Below the pieces are notes generated by a model. The model did no database searches, was not told the DNA's origin, and was given only the letters and a program-made list of their open reading frames with translations. A program made the position numbers and the translations under genes. Positions 25,138 to 33,511 of a DNA stretch of 64,000 nucleotides are shown here, piece by piece. This DNA comes from Planctomycetota bacterium (GTDB lineage: Bacteria; Planctomycetota; UBA1135; GCA-002686595), in the NCBI GenBank assembly GCA_002862085.1, contig PKCK01000013.1:1-64000 (forward strand), read 5' to 3'. The first letter of the stretch is position 1, and every line of letters starts with the position of its first letter.

Positions 25138-25536
25138 TCAGCGCTTCGAGAACTGGAAGCCCCGACGCGCGCCGCGACGGCCGTACTTCTTGCGCTCTTT
25201 CATGCGAGAGTCGCGCGTGAGCAGTCCGTGCTCGCGCAGCGCCTCGAAGGTCGCCGGGTTGATGCTCTTGAGCGCGCGGGCGATGCCGAGGGAGACCGCC
25301 TCGCTCTGGCCGGTCGGGCCGCCGCCCTTGACGTTGCAGAACACGTCGTACTGGGCGAGGGACTCGGTGCTGGCCAGGGCCTGGCGCGCGCGCTGGCGCG
25401 TCTGGGTCGTGACGAAGTAGTCGTCGATGGGCTTGCCGTTGACGACGAAGCCGCCGGCGCCGGGCTTGAGACGGACACGCGCGATGGCGGTCTTGCGGCG
25501 GCCGAGGCCCCAGGTCCAAGGGTTGTTCACTGCCAT
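25138..25536 (-). CDS. rpsI: 30S ribosomal protein S9
   Basis: 132 residues ending in the invariant basic tail with the C-terminal SKR that reaches the ribosomal P site. Contains GRRKTAIARVRLKPG near the start and GGGPTGQSEAVSLGIARAL in the middle. It follows rplM by 31 nt, the conserved L13-S9 pair. Confidence 0.98.
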   Translation of the reverse strand: MAVNNPWTWGLGRRKTAIARVRLKPGAGGFVVNGKPIDDYFVTTQTRQRARQALASTESLAQYDVFCNVKGGGPTGQSEAVSLGIARALKSINPATFEALREHGLLTRDSRMKERKKYGRRGARRGFQFSKR

Positions 25537-25567
25537 GGTGATGATGCTGAGAGGCGGCGGTGCGCGA

Positions 25568-25999
25568 TCAGAGGGACTCGACCTTGACGGGCTGCTGAGC
25601 GGTGTGCGGGTGCTCCTCGCCGGCGTAGACCTTCAGGTTGCGGAGGATGTCCCGGCCCAGGCGGGTCTTGGGGAGCATCCTGCGCACCGCGAGGGTCACG
25701 ACGTCCGCGGGGCGACGCTCGATCACCTTGCCGATCGGGACGTGCTTCTGTCCGTCGGGGTAGCCGCTGTAGTGGCGGTAGATCTTCTCGGAGCCCTTGC
25801 GCCCGGTGAGGCGCGGCTTGTCGCCGTTGATGACGACCACGTGGGCCCCGGTCCGTTCGCTCGGAGTCCAGGTCGGGCGGTCCTTGCCCTGGAGCGCGCG
25901 CGCGATGTGTGCGGCCAACCGGCCGAGGTTGTGCTCGGACGCGTCGTAGAGGAGCCACCGATCCTCGGTGTCCTGGCTTCGTACGTGAGTGGTCGTCAT
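25568..25999 (-). CDS. rplM: 50S ribosomal protein L13
   Basis: 143 residues: WLLYDASEHNLGRLAAHIAR, then GAHVVVINGDKPRLTGRK, the YRHYSGYPDGQK loop and AVRRMLPKTRLGRDILRNLK. The ATG at 25999 gives the standard length. The leader between the proposed promoter (about 26174-26202) and the start is about 170 nt, long enough for autoregulation by L13, which is known in other bacteria; no specific structure was identified. Confidence 0.98.
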   Translation of the reverse strand: MTTTHVRSQDTEDRWLLYDASEHNLGRLAAHIARALQGKDRPTWTPSERTGAHVVVINGDKPRLTGRKGSEKIYRHYSGYPDGQKHVPIGKVIERRPADVVTLAVRRMLPKTRLGRDILRNLKVYAGEEHPHTAQQPVKVESL

Positions 26000-26173
26000 G
26001 GCGATGGGTGGAGCTGGCTGGGAGCGCCGGCCTCCAGGTTGCACTGGGCCCCTGGAGCACCCGCGGGCGCGGGCTCCGGGTGAGCTTCCGGGGACGCGCC
26101 GGGGACCCGACGGGGCGGCGGGCACGTCTCTCTCGGGCGCCGCGGAGGACCGGGAGCGCGAGGAGGGCCGAAG

Positions 26174-26202
26174 AGAGTAGAGACCAGTCCTCCGGTGGGC
26201 AA
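26174..26202 (-). promoter_or_regulatory. possible sigma-70-like promoter for rplM-rpsI
   Basis: On the minus strand, TTGCCC (26202-26197) and TACTCT (26179-26174) are separated by exactly 17 nt, upstream of rplM. The -10 matches the consensus at only three positions, so this is a weak assignment. Confidence 0.3.
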
Positions 26203-26238
26203 GCAGGGACCCGGGGGACTTCTGCGGGGAGTTTCGCC

Positions 26239-27738
26239 TCAGCGACCGAAGCCGACGACCCTCACCCAGAAACTCGCCTCCGACCCGGGGTCCCTGCCGC
26301 CCTCGCCGGCCGAAGGGGCCTCCAGGCCCACCTCGGCCAGGAGTCTCGACGCCAGAGGCGCGCCCTGGGCCACTCGCCCCAGCAGAAGCGGCTCCCCCAT
26401 CGGCAGCCCGCTCCGGGCCCAGTCGGGGGGTCCCACGGATCCATCGGCGGGCAGGCCGCCGGCCTCCGGAAGCGATGAACCGACGGGCCAGGACCCCGCC
26501 GCGGCCCAGTCCTCCCCCGGCCCCTCGCGGGTCCAGACCTCCTCGAGCGGAACGAGCGTGTTCACCTCCGGCCTGAGAAGCCGTAGGCCGAGGTCGAGCG
26601 CAGCCGTGGCGCGGTCGACCCCGACGCGAGCCGATCGCGTCAGCACCCTTCGCTCGGCCTTGCCGCCGCTCAGGACCAGCTCCGTCCCGAGGGGGCCCGA
26701 CGGATCGGCGAGCAGGATCGCAGCCCCGGGCCGGGCCGGCCGGGCCCCTGCGTCCTCGACCAGGGGAGCGGGGATTCGCGCGCTGACCGCCCACTCCAGG
26801 TCTCCCGCGGCTCCGGCGCGACCCTCGAGGACGACGACCGCCCGGCCGGTCACCTCCGACGTTCCGGCGAGTGCGCGCACACCGATCGCGGCGCACGCGG
26901 CGAGGGCGATCAGGGAAGCCGGCGCGGCCGCGCCCCCGAGCCGGCGGGCAGCGGCGAGCAAGCCGGCGACGAGGGCGGCCGTCACAGCCAGGAGCGCGGC
27001 GGCTGGCGAGAGCGGCAGGTCTCCCGGCGCGTCCGGAGCCGGGAGGGGCCGCCGCGCCCAGGCGAGGGGTGCCTCCGGAAGGCGCCGCGCAGCAGCGCGC
27101 ACCGCTCCTCCCTCCGGCCGCGTCGGGCCGAGAAGCTCCGGCGATCCTGCGTCGACGATCTCCGAGGACACCGGCTCGACGACCCACGCCGTGGCCGCAG
27201 CGCGCTCTCCTGCGAGGAGGTCGGCGCGCACCTCGAGAGCCGGATAACCCTCGTGGCCGAGCGTGGCCCGCTCGAGGGGACCGCTCAGCTCCAGCGGGAC
27301 CTCGACGACGCGCCACGCCCCGCGCGCGCCTGCTTCGCCGGGACCACCCTCCTCGGCGTCCGGCGTCAACTGACCGCCAGCGCCGAGCAGCCCGGCCCCT
27401 GCGACGAGGACGACGAGAAGGGCGCCAGCAGTGCGGCCCCCCGCAGCAGCCAGTCCCGCCGACGCGCACAGCAGCGCACCGGGCGCCAGGAGCCGGGCAG
27501 GCGGCGCATCGACCGCGAGCGCCCAGGGCAGCCAGACCGCCAGCGCGGCGAGGCCGGCGCGCGAGCCGGCGTCGAAGGGCGTCTCCCCCGTTCGAGGACG
27601 ACCGGGGAGGAGGAACGCGAAGGACGCGGCGACCGCCGCCACCAGGGGCCACGTCTCGGACGTGCCGAGACCGGGCCCGAGCCAGCGACTCGCCGCGAAC
27701 AGGAGACCGGCCGCGCCCACGCAGCGGGCCGCGATCAC
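26239..27738 (-). CDS. hypothetical multi-pass membrane protein
   Basis: 499 residues from a GTG start that overlaps the upstream stop (GTGA). Several alanine/leucine-rich helices lie in about residues 1-130 and again near 245-310, with a soluble segment between and a long extracytoplasmic-looking C-terminal part. Composition is extremely Ala/Gly/Pro/Arg-rich and no family motif is evident. It is coupled to an FtsQ-like protein, so a role in the envelope is possible. Its base composition resembles its neighbours. Confidence 0.65.
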   Translation of the reverse strand: MIAARCVGAAGLLFAASRWLGPGLGTSETWPLVAAVAASFAFLLPGRPRTGETPFDAGSRAGLAALAVWLPWALAVDAPPARLLAPGALLCASAGLAAAGGRTAGALLVVLVAGAGLLGAGGQLTPDAEEGGPGEAGARGAWRVVEVPLELSGPLERATLGHEGYPALEVRADLLAGERAAATAWVVEPVSSEIVDAGSPELLGPTRPEGGAVRAAARRLPEAPLAWARRPLPAPDAPGDLPLSPAAALLAVTAALVAGLLAAARRLGGAAAPASLIALAACAAIGVRALAGTSEVTGRAVVVLEGRAGAAGDLEWAVSARIPAPLVEDAGARPARPGAAILLADPSGPLGTELVLSGGKAERRVLTRSARVGVDRATAALDLGLRLLRPEVNTLVPLEEVWTREGPGEDWAAAGSWPVGSSLPEAGGLPADGSVGPPDWARSGLPMGEPLLLGRVAQGAPLASRLLAEVGLEAPSAGEGGRDPGSEASFWVRVVGFGR

Positions 27739-28718
27739 CGACCGCCCCCTCCTCGCGCGAAGGCCTCCACCTCGGCCCTCGTCAAGGAGACGGCCTCGTC
27801 GAAGCGCACGTCGAGAAGCGCCCAGGGCTCGGCCTGCTCGCCGACCTCGAGCCCGCGGCGCAGGTGCCCCCACTTCAGTCCGATGGGGAGCTCGCCCTCG
27901 AAGAGCGGCCGGGGCGGGCGGCCGAACTGGACGCGGCGCCCGTCCTCGAGGTCGAGGAAGACACCGCCGGGCAGGCGGAGCGGCGTCGCGCTGCCAGGGG
28001 TCCTGTCGAAGACCGGAGCGTCCTCCTCGGAGGCGTCGATCAGGATCCGTCCGAGGCGCCGCAGATCGGAGACCTCCAGGTGTCGCCACAGGGACTCCGC
28101 CACGTCGAGGGCCGCGCGATGCGCGGGGTGCTCGAGGACGTCGCCGGGCTGGGGAATGGCGACGAGACCGTGCGGTCCCAGCGTGGGTAGGTATCCGCCG
28201 TAGGCCTGGTGAGGCGTTCCTGCGTAGCCGCCGAGGACCGTGCCGTCAGCCGCGACCGGGAGGAAGTCGCGCCCCTCGATCGCGATGCACGCGACCGGCT
28301 CGTGGAGTCGCAGCGGCAGGATGAGTCCATCCGGCCACTGGACCTCCGGAGTCCCGACCTCGGCGACGAAGGGCAGCCCTTCGACCTGCGCCTGCAGCGC
28401 GCGGATCGCGTCGAGATCGTCGGCCGCGAGCTCGCGCCCGTGAGCGAGAATGCGCTCGATCTCGTCGAGCCAGGCCGGGCTGAGCCAACGGCCCGCCGAC
28501 TGCAGCCTGTAGCGGGTCAGGTCGACGCGCGCGATCCCGTGATCGTCGGCGCTGCGCTGGAGCGCTGCGAACCCCGCGAAGAGAGCCACGAAGAGGAGCG
28601 CCAATGGCACGAACGTCGGCACGGCCCCCCTTCTGGAACGAGGGGGGCCGAGGCCCTGGCCGGGCAGGGGCCCGGCTCCGTCCCGACGCTGCGGGCGAAG
28701 TTCGGCACGGCGCAGCAT
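27735..28718 (-). CDS. FtsQ/POTRA-like single-pass membrane protein
   Basis: 327 residues: a short cytoplasmic tail, one helix (about residues 32-52, FVPLALLFVALFAGFAAL) and an extracytoplasmic domain. The stretch LPFVAEVGTPEVQWPDGLIL, then LHEPVACI and DFLPVAADGTVL, follows the pattern of FtsQ/DivIB beta domains (V-x-R-x-WP, E-x-P-x-A, D-x-x-G). The similarity is a pattern match, not a firm assignment. No mur or fts genes are adjacent. The ATG at 28718 gives a plausible N-terminus. Confidence 0.55.
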   Translation of the reverse strand: MLRRAELRPQRRDGAGPLPGQGLGPPRSRRGAVPTFVPLALLFVALFAGFAALQRSADDHGIARVDLTRYRLQSAGRWLSPAWLDEIERILAHGRELAADDLDAIRALQAQVEGLPFVAEVGTPEVQWPDGLILPLRLHEPVACIAIEGRDFLPVAADGTVLGGYAGTPHQAYGGYLPTLGPHGLVAIPQPGDVLEHPAHRAALDVAESLWRHLEVSDLRRLGRILIDASEEDAPVFDRTPGSATPLRLPGGVFLDLEDGRRVQFGRPPRPLFEGELPIGLKWGHLRRGLEVGEQAEPWALLDVRFDEAVSLTRAEVEAFARGGGGR

Positions 28719-28800
28719 GGGCCTCAGCGTGGCGGACCCGGGGACCGTCGTGACCGGCGAGCGATGGCGCTGCGCCGCCCGTCCGGGCCCCCACCCGCGC

Positions 28801-29097
28801 TCAGTTGCGCGCGGGTGTGAGCGGGGAGTCGCCGGCCGAGCTCGGGACCTCGAGCGCCGCGGGGACGCCGGCGGGCGCGCTCGGGCCGTAGCCACCGGCG
28901 CGGCCCGTGAGGCGCTTCGAAGCCTCGTCGATGAACAGATCCAGGGCGGTCTGCATCTCGAGCACCTGCTCCCGGGAGAGGGCGATCGCCTTGGAGCCAC
29001 CCTGGGAGTGAAGCTCGTGGCCCAGCAGGCGCGACACGAGCTTGAGCTGCGCCAGGTGGCGTTCGAGGTGGGTTCCGTGCTTGTGCTGTGAATTCAT
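28801..29097 (-). CDS. small helical hypothetical protein
   Basis: 98 residues. The first 65 residues look helical (HLERHLAQLKLVSRLLGHEL, LSREQVLEMQTALDLFIDEA), followed by a proline/alanine-rich tail. No known domain. It is divergent from the Ski2-like helicase, sharing the 29098-29317 intergenic region. Confidence 0.6.
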   Translation of the reverse strand: MNSQHKHGTHLERHLAQLKLVSRLLGHELHSQGGSKAIALSREQVLEMQTALDLFIDEASKRLTGRAGGYGPSAPAGVPAALEVPSSAGDSPLTPARN

Positions 29098-29317
29098 CGT
29101 GCGTGTCCCGCCGCTCGGGCTTGGGTCCCTCGAGATGTCGGGCCGGCGGGGATCTCCGAAAGAGGCCGGCCCGGTGGCGCGGCGCCCGTGCGGGGACGCC
29201 GCCCCGCCCCGATGCGGCGAAGCGCCGGGGCGAGATGTCCTGTGTAGCGAGCGGGAACGTCTCGAACAAAGAAAAAGGCGCGCGGGCGCGAGCAGTGAAG
29301 GGGTAGCGTCGGCGGCC

Positions 29318-31549
29318 ATGAAGCCCCCGCGCGAGCGACCAGGCGGCACGACGCCGCGCTCCCCGGGCGAAGGGCTGCCCTTCGGACATCTCGGCGCGGT
29401 CCCCGAAGGCGCGCTCGGACCGCCGGCCGAGGAGGGGCCCCTCGAGGAGGTGGGGTCGCCCTCGGTGGACCCCGCGCCGCTCCCCGAGCCGACGGAGCGT
29501 TTCGGGCCCGACGGGCGCGTGGTCGGCTGGAAGGGTTTCAACCTGTCGCGTTTCCAGCTGCAGGCGGTGGATGCGATCCGGCGAGGCCGCAACGTCCTCG
29601 TCTCGGCGCCCACGGGCGCGGGCAAGACCCTCGTCGCCGAATACGCGATCGAGGACGCGGTTCGATCAGGGCGGCGCTGCATCTACACGGCCCCCATCAA
29701 GGCGCTCTCCAACCAGAAGTACCGGGACTTCCAGAACGACCCGACCATCGACGTCGGGCTCATGACCGGCGACGTCACCATCAACAAGGAGGCGCCGGTC
29801 CTGATCATGACCACGGAGATCCTCCGCAACGCGATCTTCGAGAGTCCGAGGCTGCTCCACGACGTCGCCTACGTGATCTTCGACGAGGTCCACTACCTCG
29901 ACGACCGGGAGCGCGGGACGGTCTGGGAGGAGAGCCTCATCTTCCTCCCGTCGACGACCCGGATCATCTCCTTGTCGGCGACCGTCGCCAACGTCGAGGA
30001 GCTGGGGGCCTGGATGCGCGAGATCAGGCCGCAGGACCTGGACGTGATCGTCGACGAGAAGCGGCCGGTGCCGCTGTCCCACTGGGTGCACTGCGCCGGC
30101 CACGGAACCTTCGACGCGTGGAACGCCGGGCGTATCCGCAAGATCGAGCAGAAGCGCGCCTCCGAGGAGGAGGCGCGCGGAGGAAGCCGGCGGGCGCGCA
30201 GGTCGCGGAGGCGCGGGCGCGGGCGCGGGCGCGAGAGGGGCGGGCGGCGCTTCGAACCGCCGGATCCCGGACCGCTCTTCGACGAGCTCGAGGACAAGGG
30301 GCTGCTCCCCGCCCTCGTCTTCTCCTTCTCCCGCAAGGACTGCGAGCGCCTGGCGCTGCGGAACGAGCAGCGCCAGCTCCTCGACCCCGAGGAGCAGCGT
30401 CGAATGGCGGAGCTGCAGGAGGAGCTCGTGGAGCTGTTCAAGCTCGACCGCGGACACCTGAGAGGCGAGGTGTTCCGCCTGGCGCGCTCGGGCGTCGCGT
30501 ACCACCACGCGGGCATGCTCCCCATCTACAAGGAGGTGGTCGAGCGTATGTTCACGGGAGGCCTCCTGAAGATGCTCTTCACGACGGAGACCTTCGCCTT
30601 GGGCATCAACATGCCCGCGCGGGCCGTGGTCTTCGCGGGCCTCCGCAAGTTCGACGGAGTCAGCTTCGACTTCCTGAGGACCCGTGACTACATGCAGATG
30701 GCCGGCCGGGCCGGGCGCCAGGGCATCGACGACAAGGGCTTCGTCTATCAACTCGTCCCTGGCCCCGAGCTCGTGGAGGCGCCGGTGGAGCGCTGGATCA
30801 AGGGCAAGCCGGAGGCGGTGACGAGCCGGTTCAGGATGAACTACTCCACCCTCCTGCATCTCGTGAAGCGCATCGGCAGGGAGCGCGTCCACGAGGCCTG
30901 GGAGAAGAGCTTCGCGGCCTTCCAGACGCGAGAGAAGAACAAGAAGGCGCGTGAGCGCCAGCGTCGGGACCAGCAGCGGCGGGTCAACCGCCACCTGGAC
31001 CTCCTCGAGGAGCTGGGGTACCTCGACGGGGACCTGGTGACCGGGAAGGGGGAGATCGCGCGCCGCCTCGGCGGCTACGAGATCCAGGTCACGGAGCTGC
31101 TCTTCCGCGGTTCGCTGGAGACGCTTCCCCCGCGCGCTCTGGCGATGGTCTTCGTGGCGATGATCCACGAGGAGCGCCGCGCCGCACAGCGCCCGTGGGT
31201 CCCGGCGTCGATGTTCGGCGGCACGCGGCGCCACATCGACAGCGTGATGGGCGAGCTGCTCCAGGCCGAGGCGCGGCACGGCATCGACCCCCCCATGAAA
31301 CGGCCCGACTGGGGGCTCACTCCGGCGACGCTCGCCTGGTGCGGCGGGATCTCGATGGAGGACCTCCAGGAGGAGCTGGCGGTCAACCCGGGCGACGTGT
31401 GCCGTGTCTTCAGGATGGCGATCCAGCTGATGCGCAACGTGCGCCGGTCGATCGACCGGGACTGGGACATCGTCGATCACCTGGACGACGCCATCGAGAG
31501 TCTCAACCGCGACGAGATCGACGCACGGCGACAGCTCGAACTCGGCTGA
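29318..31549 (+). CDS. Ski2-like DExH-box helicase
   Basis: 743 residues from the ATG at 29318, selected because it precedes the conserved part. Motifs in order: Q-like region, Walker A APTGAGKT (K103), DEVH box, SATVAN (motif III), a linker with Arg-rich insertion, then domain 2 with YHHAGMLPIYKE, TTETFALGINMPAR and QMAGRAGRQGID (motif VI). The C-terminal part fits a winged-helix/ratchet and partial DSHCT region. Such bacterial proteins are probably RNA helicases used in RNA decay or ribosome biogenesis. No partner nuclease gene is adjacent. Confidence 0.88.
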   Translation: MKPPRERPGGTTPRSPGEGLPFGHLGAVPEGALGPPAEEGPLEEVGSPSVDPAPLPEPTERFGPDGRVVGWKGFNLSRFQLQAVDAIRRGRNVLVSAPTGAGKTLVAEYAIEDAVRSGRRCIYTAPIKALSNQKYRDFQNDPTIDVGLMTGDVTINKEAPVLIMTTEILRNAIFESPRLLHDVAYVIFDEVHYLDDRERGTVWEESLIFLPSTTRIISLSATVANVEELGAWMREIRPQDLDVIVDEKRPVPLSHWVHCAGHGTFDAWNAGRIRKIEQKRASEEEARGGSRRARRSRRRGRGRGRERGGRRFEPPDPGPLFDELEDKGLLPALVFSFSRKDCERLALRNEQRQLLDPEEQRRMAELQEELVELFKLDRGHLRGEVFRLARSGVAYHHAGMLPIYKEVVERMFTGGLLKMLFTTETFALGINMPARAVVFAGLRKFDGVSFDFLRTRDYMQMAGRAGRQGIDDKGFVYQLVPGPELVEAPVERWIKGKPEAVTSRFRMNYSTLLHLVKRIGRERVHEAWEKSFAAFQTREKNKKARERQRRDQQRRVNRHLDLLEELGYLDGDLVTGKGEIARRLGGYEIQVTELLFRGSLETLPPRALAMVFVAMIHEERRAAQRPWVPASMFGGTRRHIDSVMGELLQAEARHGIDPPMKRPDWGLTPATLAWCGGISMEDLQEELAVNPGDVCRVFRMAIQLMRNVRRSIDRDWDIVDHLDDAIESLNRDEIDARRQLELG

Positions 31550-31819
31550 CGTCCGGGTCTCCACGTGAGGCACGGATGAGGAGACGAGAACTCTGTTTCT
31601 CCGGCGGTAGCCTGCGAGAAGCGCCTCGCTATGCACCATGGAGCGGGGCGTTTGCGTCATGGGACGCTCGCCGCTACTGTTCCCCGCCGTTCCAGCCCGC
31701 TCATCCCCCCGAGCGGCGCCGCGCCGCCGCTCCTCGTCCCGGGGACGCGGGAGCCTGCGACGGATCCCCCCACCTCCGGAATTCAAGACGGCCGAATCCG
31801 CCGCTCCATTTCCTCGCCC

Positions 31820-32614
31820 ATGCTCACGAGCCTAGTCCTCGCGGCCAGCGCCGCGATCACCAGCCCGTCCGCATCCGCGGCCATCGCGTCTTCGCTCCCC
31901 GTCGCAGAGATCGCCCAGGCTTCGTCCACGGTCTCCTTCAAGACGAAGGACAAGCTGATCCTCAAGGGCTCCTACTTCGCCCCGAAGAAGAGCAAGTCCA
32001 AATCGAAGGCCGCGCCGGCGGCGCTCCTCATCCACGACGCGGGCAGCGATCGCTCGAAGCTCGACTCGGTGGCGGGCTACCTGCAGAAGCGCGGCTTCGC
32101 CGTGCTGGTCGTGGACCTGCGCGGCCACGGTGAGAGCGCGGACGAGGACAGCGTCTTCGAGACGGCCGACGAGAAGGATCGCGAGACCATGTGGAGCCTC
32201 AGCTCCCGCGACGTCGACGCCGCCGCAGAATTCCTCGTGGACCAGGAGGGTGTGCACTCCACGAACCTCTCACTGGTCGGCTTCGGGGCCGGCGCCTCGC
32301 TCGCCGTCAGGCGGGCCGCTGCCGACGACAACGTCCGTGCGCTCGTCCTGGTGAACCCCACGCGCAACAACTTCGGCTACAACCTCGTCAACGGGGTGTC
32401 CGAGCTCGGCGGACTCCCGACCCTCGTCATGGCGCCGAAGGACAGGCGCGACGACGCGCGCCGCCTCCAGGCCGCCGCGCACGAGAAGAGCGACGGGCTC
32501 GAGTTCGTCGAGATCTCGAACTTGAAGTCGGAGGCCGCCAAGGTCCTCTCCGACAAGCGCCTCAACGCCGGCCTCGGCAAGTGGCTGCGCGATCAGGCGG
32601 TGCCCAAGAAGTGA
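31820..32614 (+). CDS. secreted alpha/beta-hydrolase-fold protein, nucleophile missing
   Basis: 264 residues with a signal-peptide-like start (LTSLVLAASAAITSPSASA). The fold is that of a dienelactone-hydrolase/acyl-transferase-like protein (APAALLIHDAGSD, GFAVLVVDLRGHGES). The nucleophile elbow is GFGAG rather than G-x-S-x-G, so the catalytic serine is absent; the protein is probably a non-enzymatic relative. A perfect 19-bp hairpin follows the stop. Confidence 0.75.
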   Translation: MLTSLVLAASAAITSPSASAAIASSLPVAEIAQASSTVSFKTKDKLILKGSYFAPKKSKSKSKAAPAALLIHDAGSDRSKLDSVAGYLQKRGFAVLVVDLRGHGESADEDSVFETADEKDRETMWSLSSRDVDAAAEFLVDQEGVHSTNLSLVGFGAGASLAVRRAAADDNVRALVLVNPTRNNFGYNLVNGVSELGGLPTLVMAPKDRRDDARRLQAAAHEKSDGLEFVEISNLKSEAAKVLSDKRLNAGLGKWLRDQAVPKK

Positions 32615-32637
32615 GCGCTGGCCAGCTGGGCCAGCAC

Positions 32638-32682
32638 GAGGAGACCCCCGCCCGCTGTTCTCCAGCGGGCGGGGGTCTCCTC
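32638..32682 (+). terminator. perfect 19-bp terminator hairpin
   Basis: The left arm at 32638-32656 and right arm at 32664-32682 form 19 uninterrupted base pairs around a 7-nt loop, 23 nt after the stop of the alpha/beta-hydrolase-like gene. It may serve both that gene and the convergent DUF2237 gene. Confidence 0.8.
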
Positions 32683-32721
32683 GTTCGCGAGCCCTGTTGA
32701 CTCGATCGGCGCCCGCCGCGC

Positions 32722-33099
32722 TCAGTCCGTCTCGAGGGCGTGAGCGCGCAGGTCGTCGAGGCTCACCGCTTCGAGGCAGCTGCTGTGACAGGCGGCGAGC
32801 CGGACCCGCGGCGCGCAGCCAGCTTCCAATGCCTCACGCCATCGAAGGGCGCAGAGACACCAGCAATCACCTGGCCGAAGACCGGGAAAACTGAACTCGG
32901 GGCGCGGCGTCGAGAGATCGTTCCCGCGGGAGCGGCTGAACTCCAGGAACTCCGCGGTGACCCGCGCGCAGACCGTATGGCTGCCGAGGTCGTCCGGGCC
33001 GGTACGGCAGGCGCCGTCCCGGAAGAAGCCGGTCATGGGGTCGGTACAGCAGACCTCGAGGGCCTCGCCGAGGACGTTGAGTTCCTGGCGCTGGATCAT
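32722..33099 (-). CDS. DUF2237 family protein
   Basis: 125 residues with the highly conserved family core: CCTDPMTGFFRDGACRTGP, DLGSHTVCARVTAEFLEFS, RGNDLSTPRPEFSFPGLRPG and DCWCLCALRW. The many cysteines and the invariant NDLSTPRPEF stretch suggest a metal or redox site, but the biochemical function is unknown as far as I recall. It is divergent from recQ. Confidence 0.9.
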   Translation of the reverse strand: MIQRQELNVLGEALEVCCTDPMTGFFRDGACRTGPDDLGSHTVCARVTAEFLEFSRSRGNDLSTPRPEFSFPGLRPGDCWCLCALRWREALEAGCAPRVRLAACHSSCLEAVSLDDLRAHALETD

Positions 33100-33511
33100 C
33101 GGAGGGTTCGGAGCGACGGGACGTGCAAGGTTCGATGGCGGTGGACGGCGGCGTGTGCCGCCCGGGGCCGCGAGCCTACGCGCCCGCGCGCACCTCGCCA
33201 GCGTGATCCACGGTTCTACGCAGGACTCCGCGCGCCGCGCGCCCCACGGACGTCGACCCCCTCCCGCCGGGATGGACCCGCGCGCGCGGCACCGCACTGA
33301 CGCACTGACGCAGGGCTCGTTGAGCCTCTGGCGCGAGCGGCTCTCGACTTGGCGCGGGCGCGAGCCACGTTCCCGGCTTCTGAGCCCCCGAGGGCGGAGG
33401 TGAGCTGGACGGCCTGTGCCGACGCCCCCCGCCGGCGGGCGGGAATCGAATGGAATCCCTTGGACCGTCACCTCGCTGCTTTGAGAACGTGTCCCGCCCG
33501 GGAGGGGATGC
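33100..33511. other. divergent intergenic region, DUF2237 / recQ
   Basis: 412 nt without a convincing gene. It holds a small direct repeat of GCACTGAC (33294-33309) and, near its right end, a GGGAGGGG Shine-Dalgarno sequence for recQ. No clear promoter or structured RNA was seen. Confidence 0.4.

Noticed and set aside
29666-31786. A 706-codon minus-strand open frame
   Set aside because: It is antisense to the Ski2-like helicase, whose motifs are complete on the plus strand.
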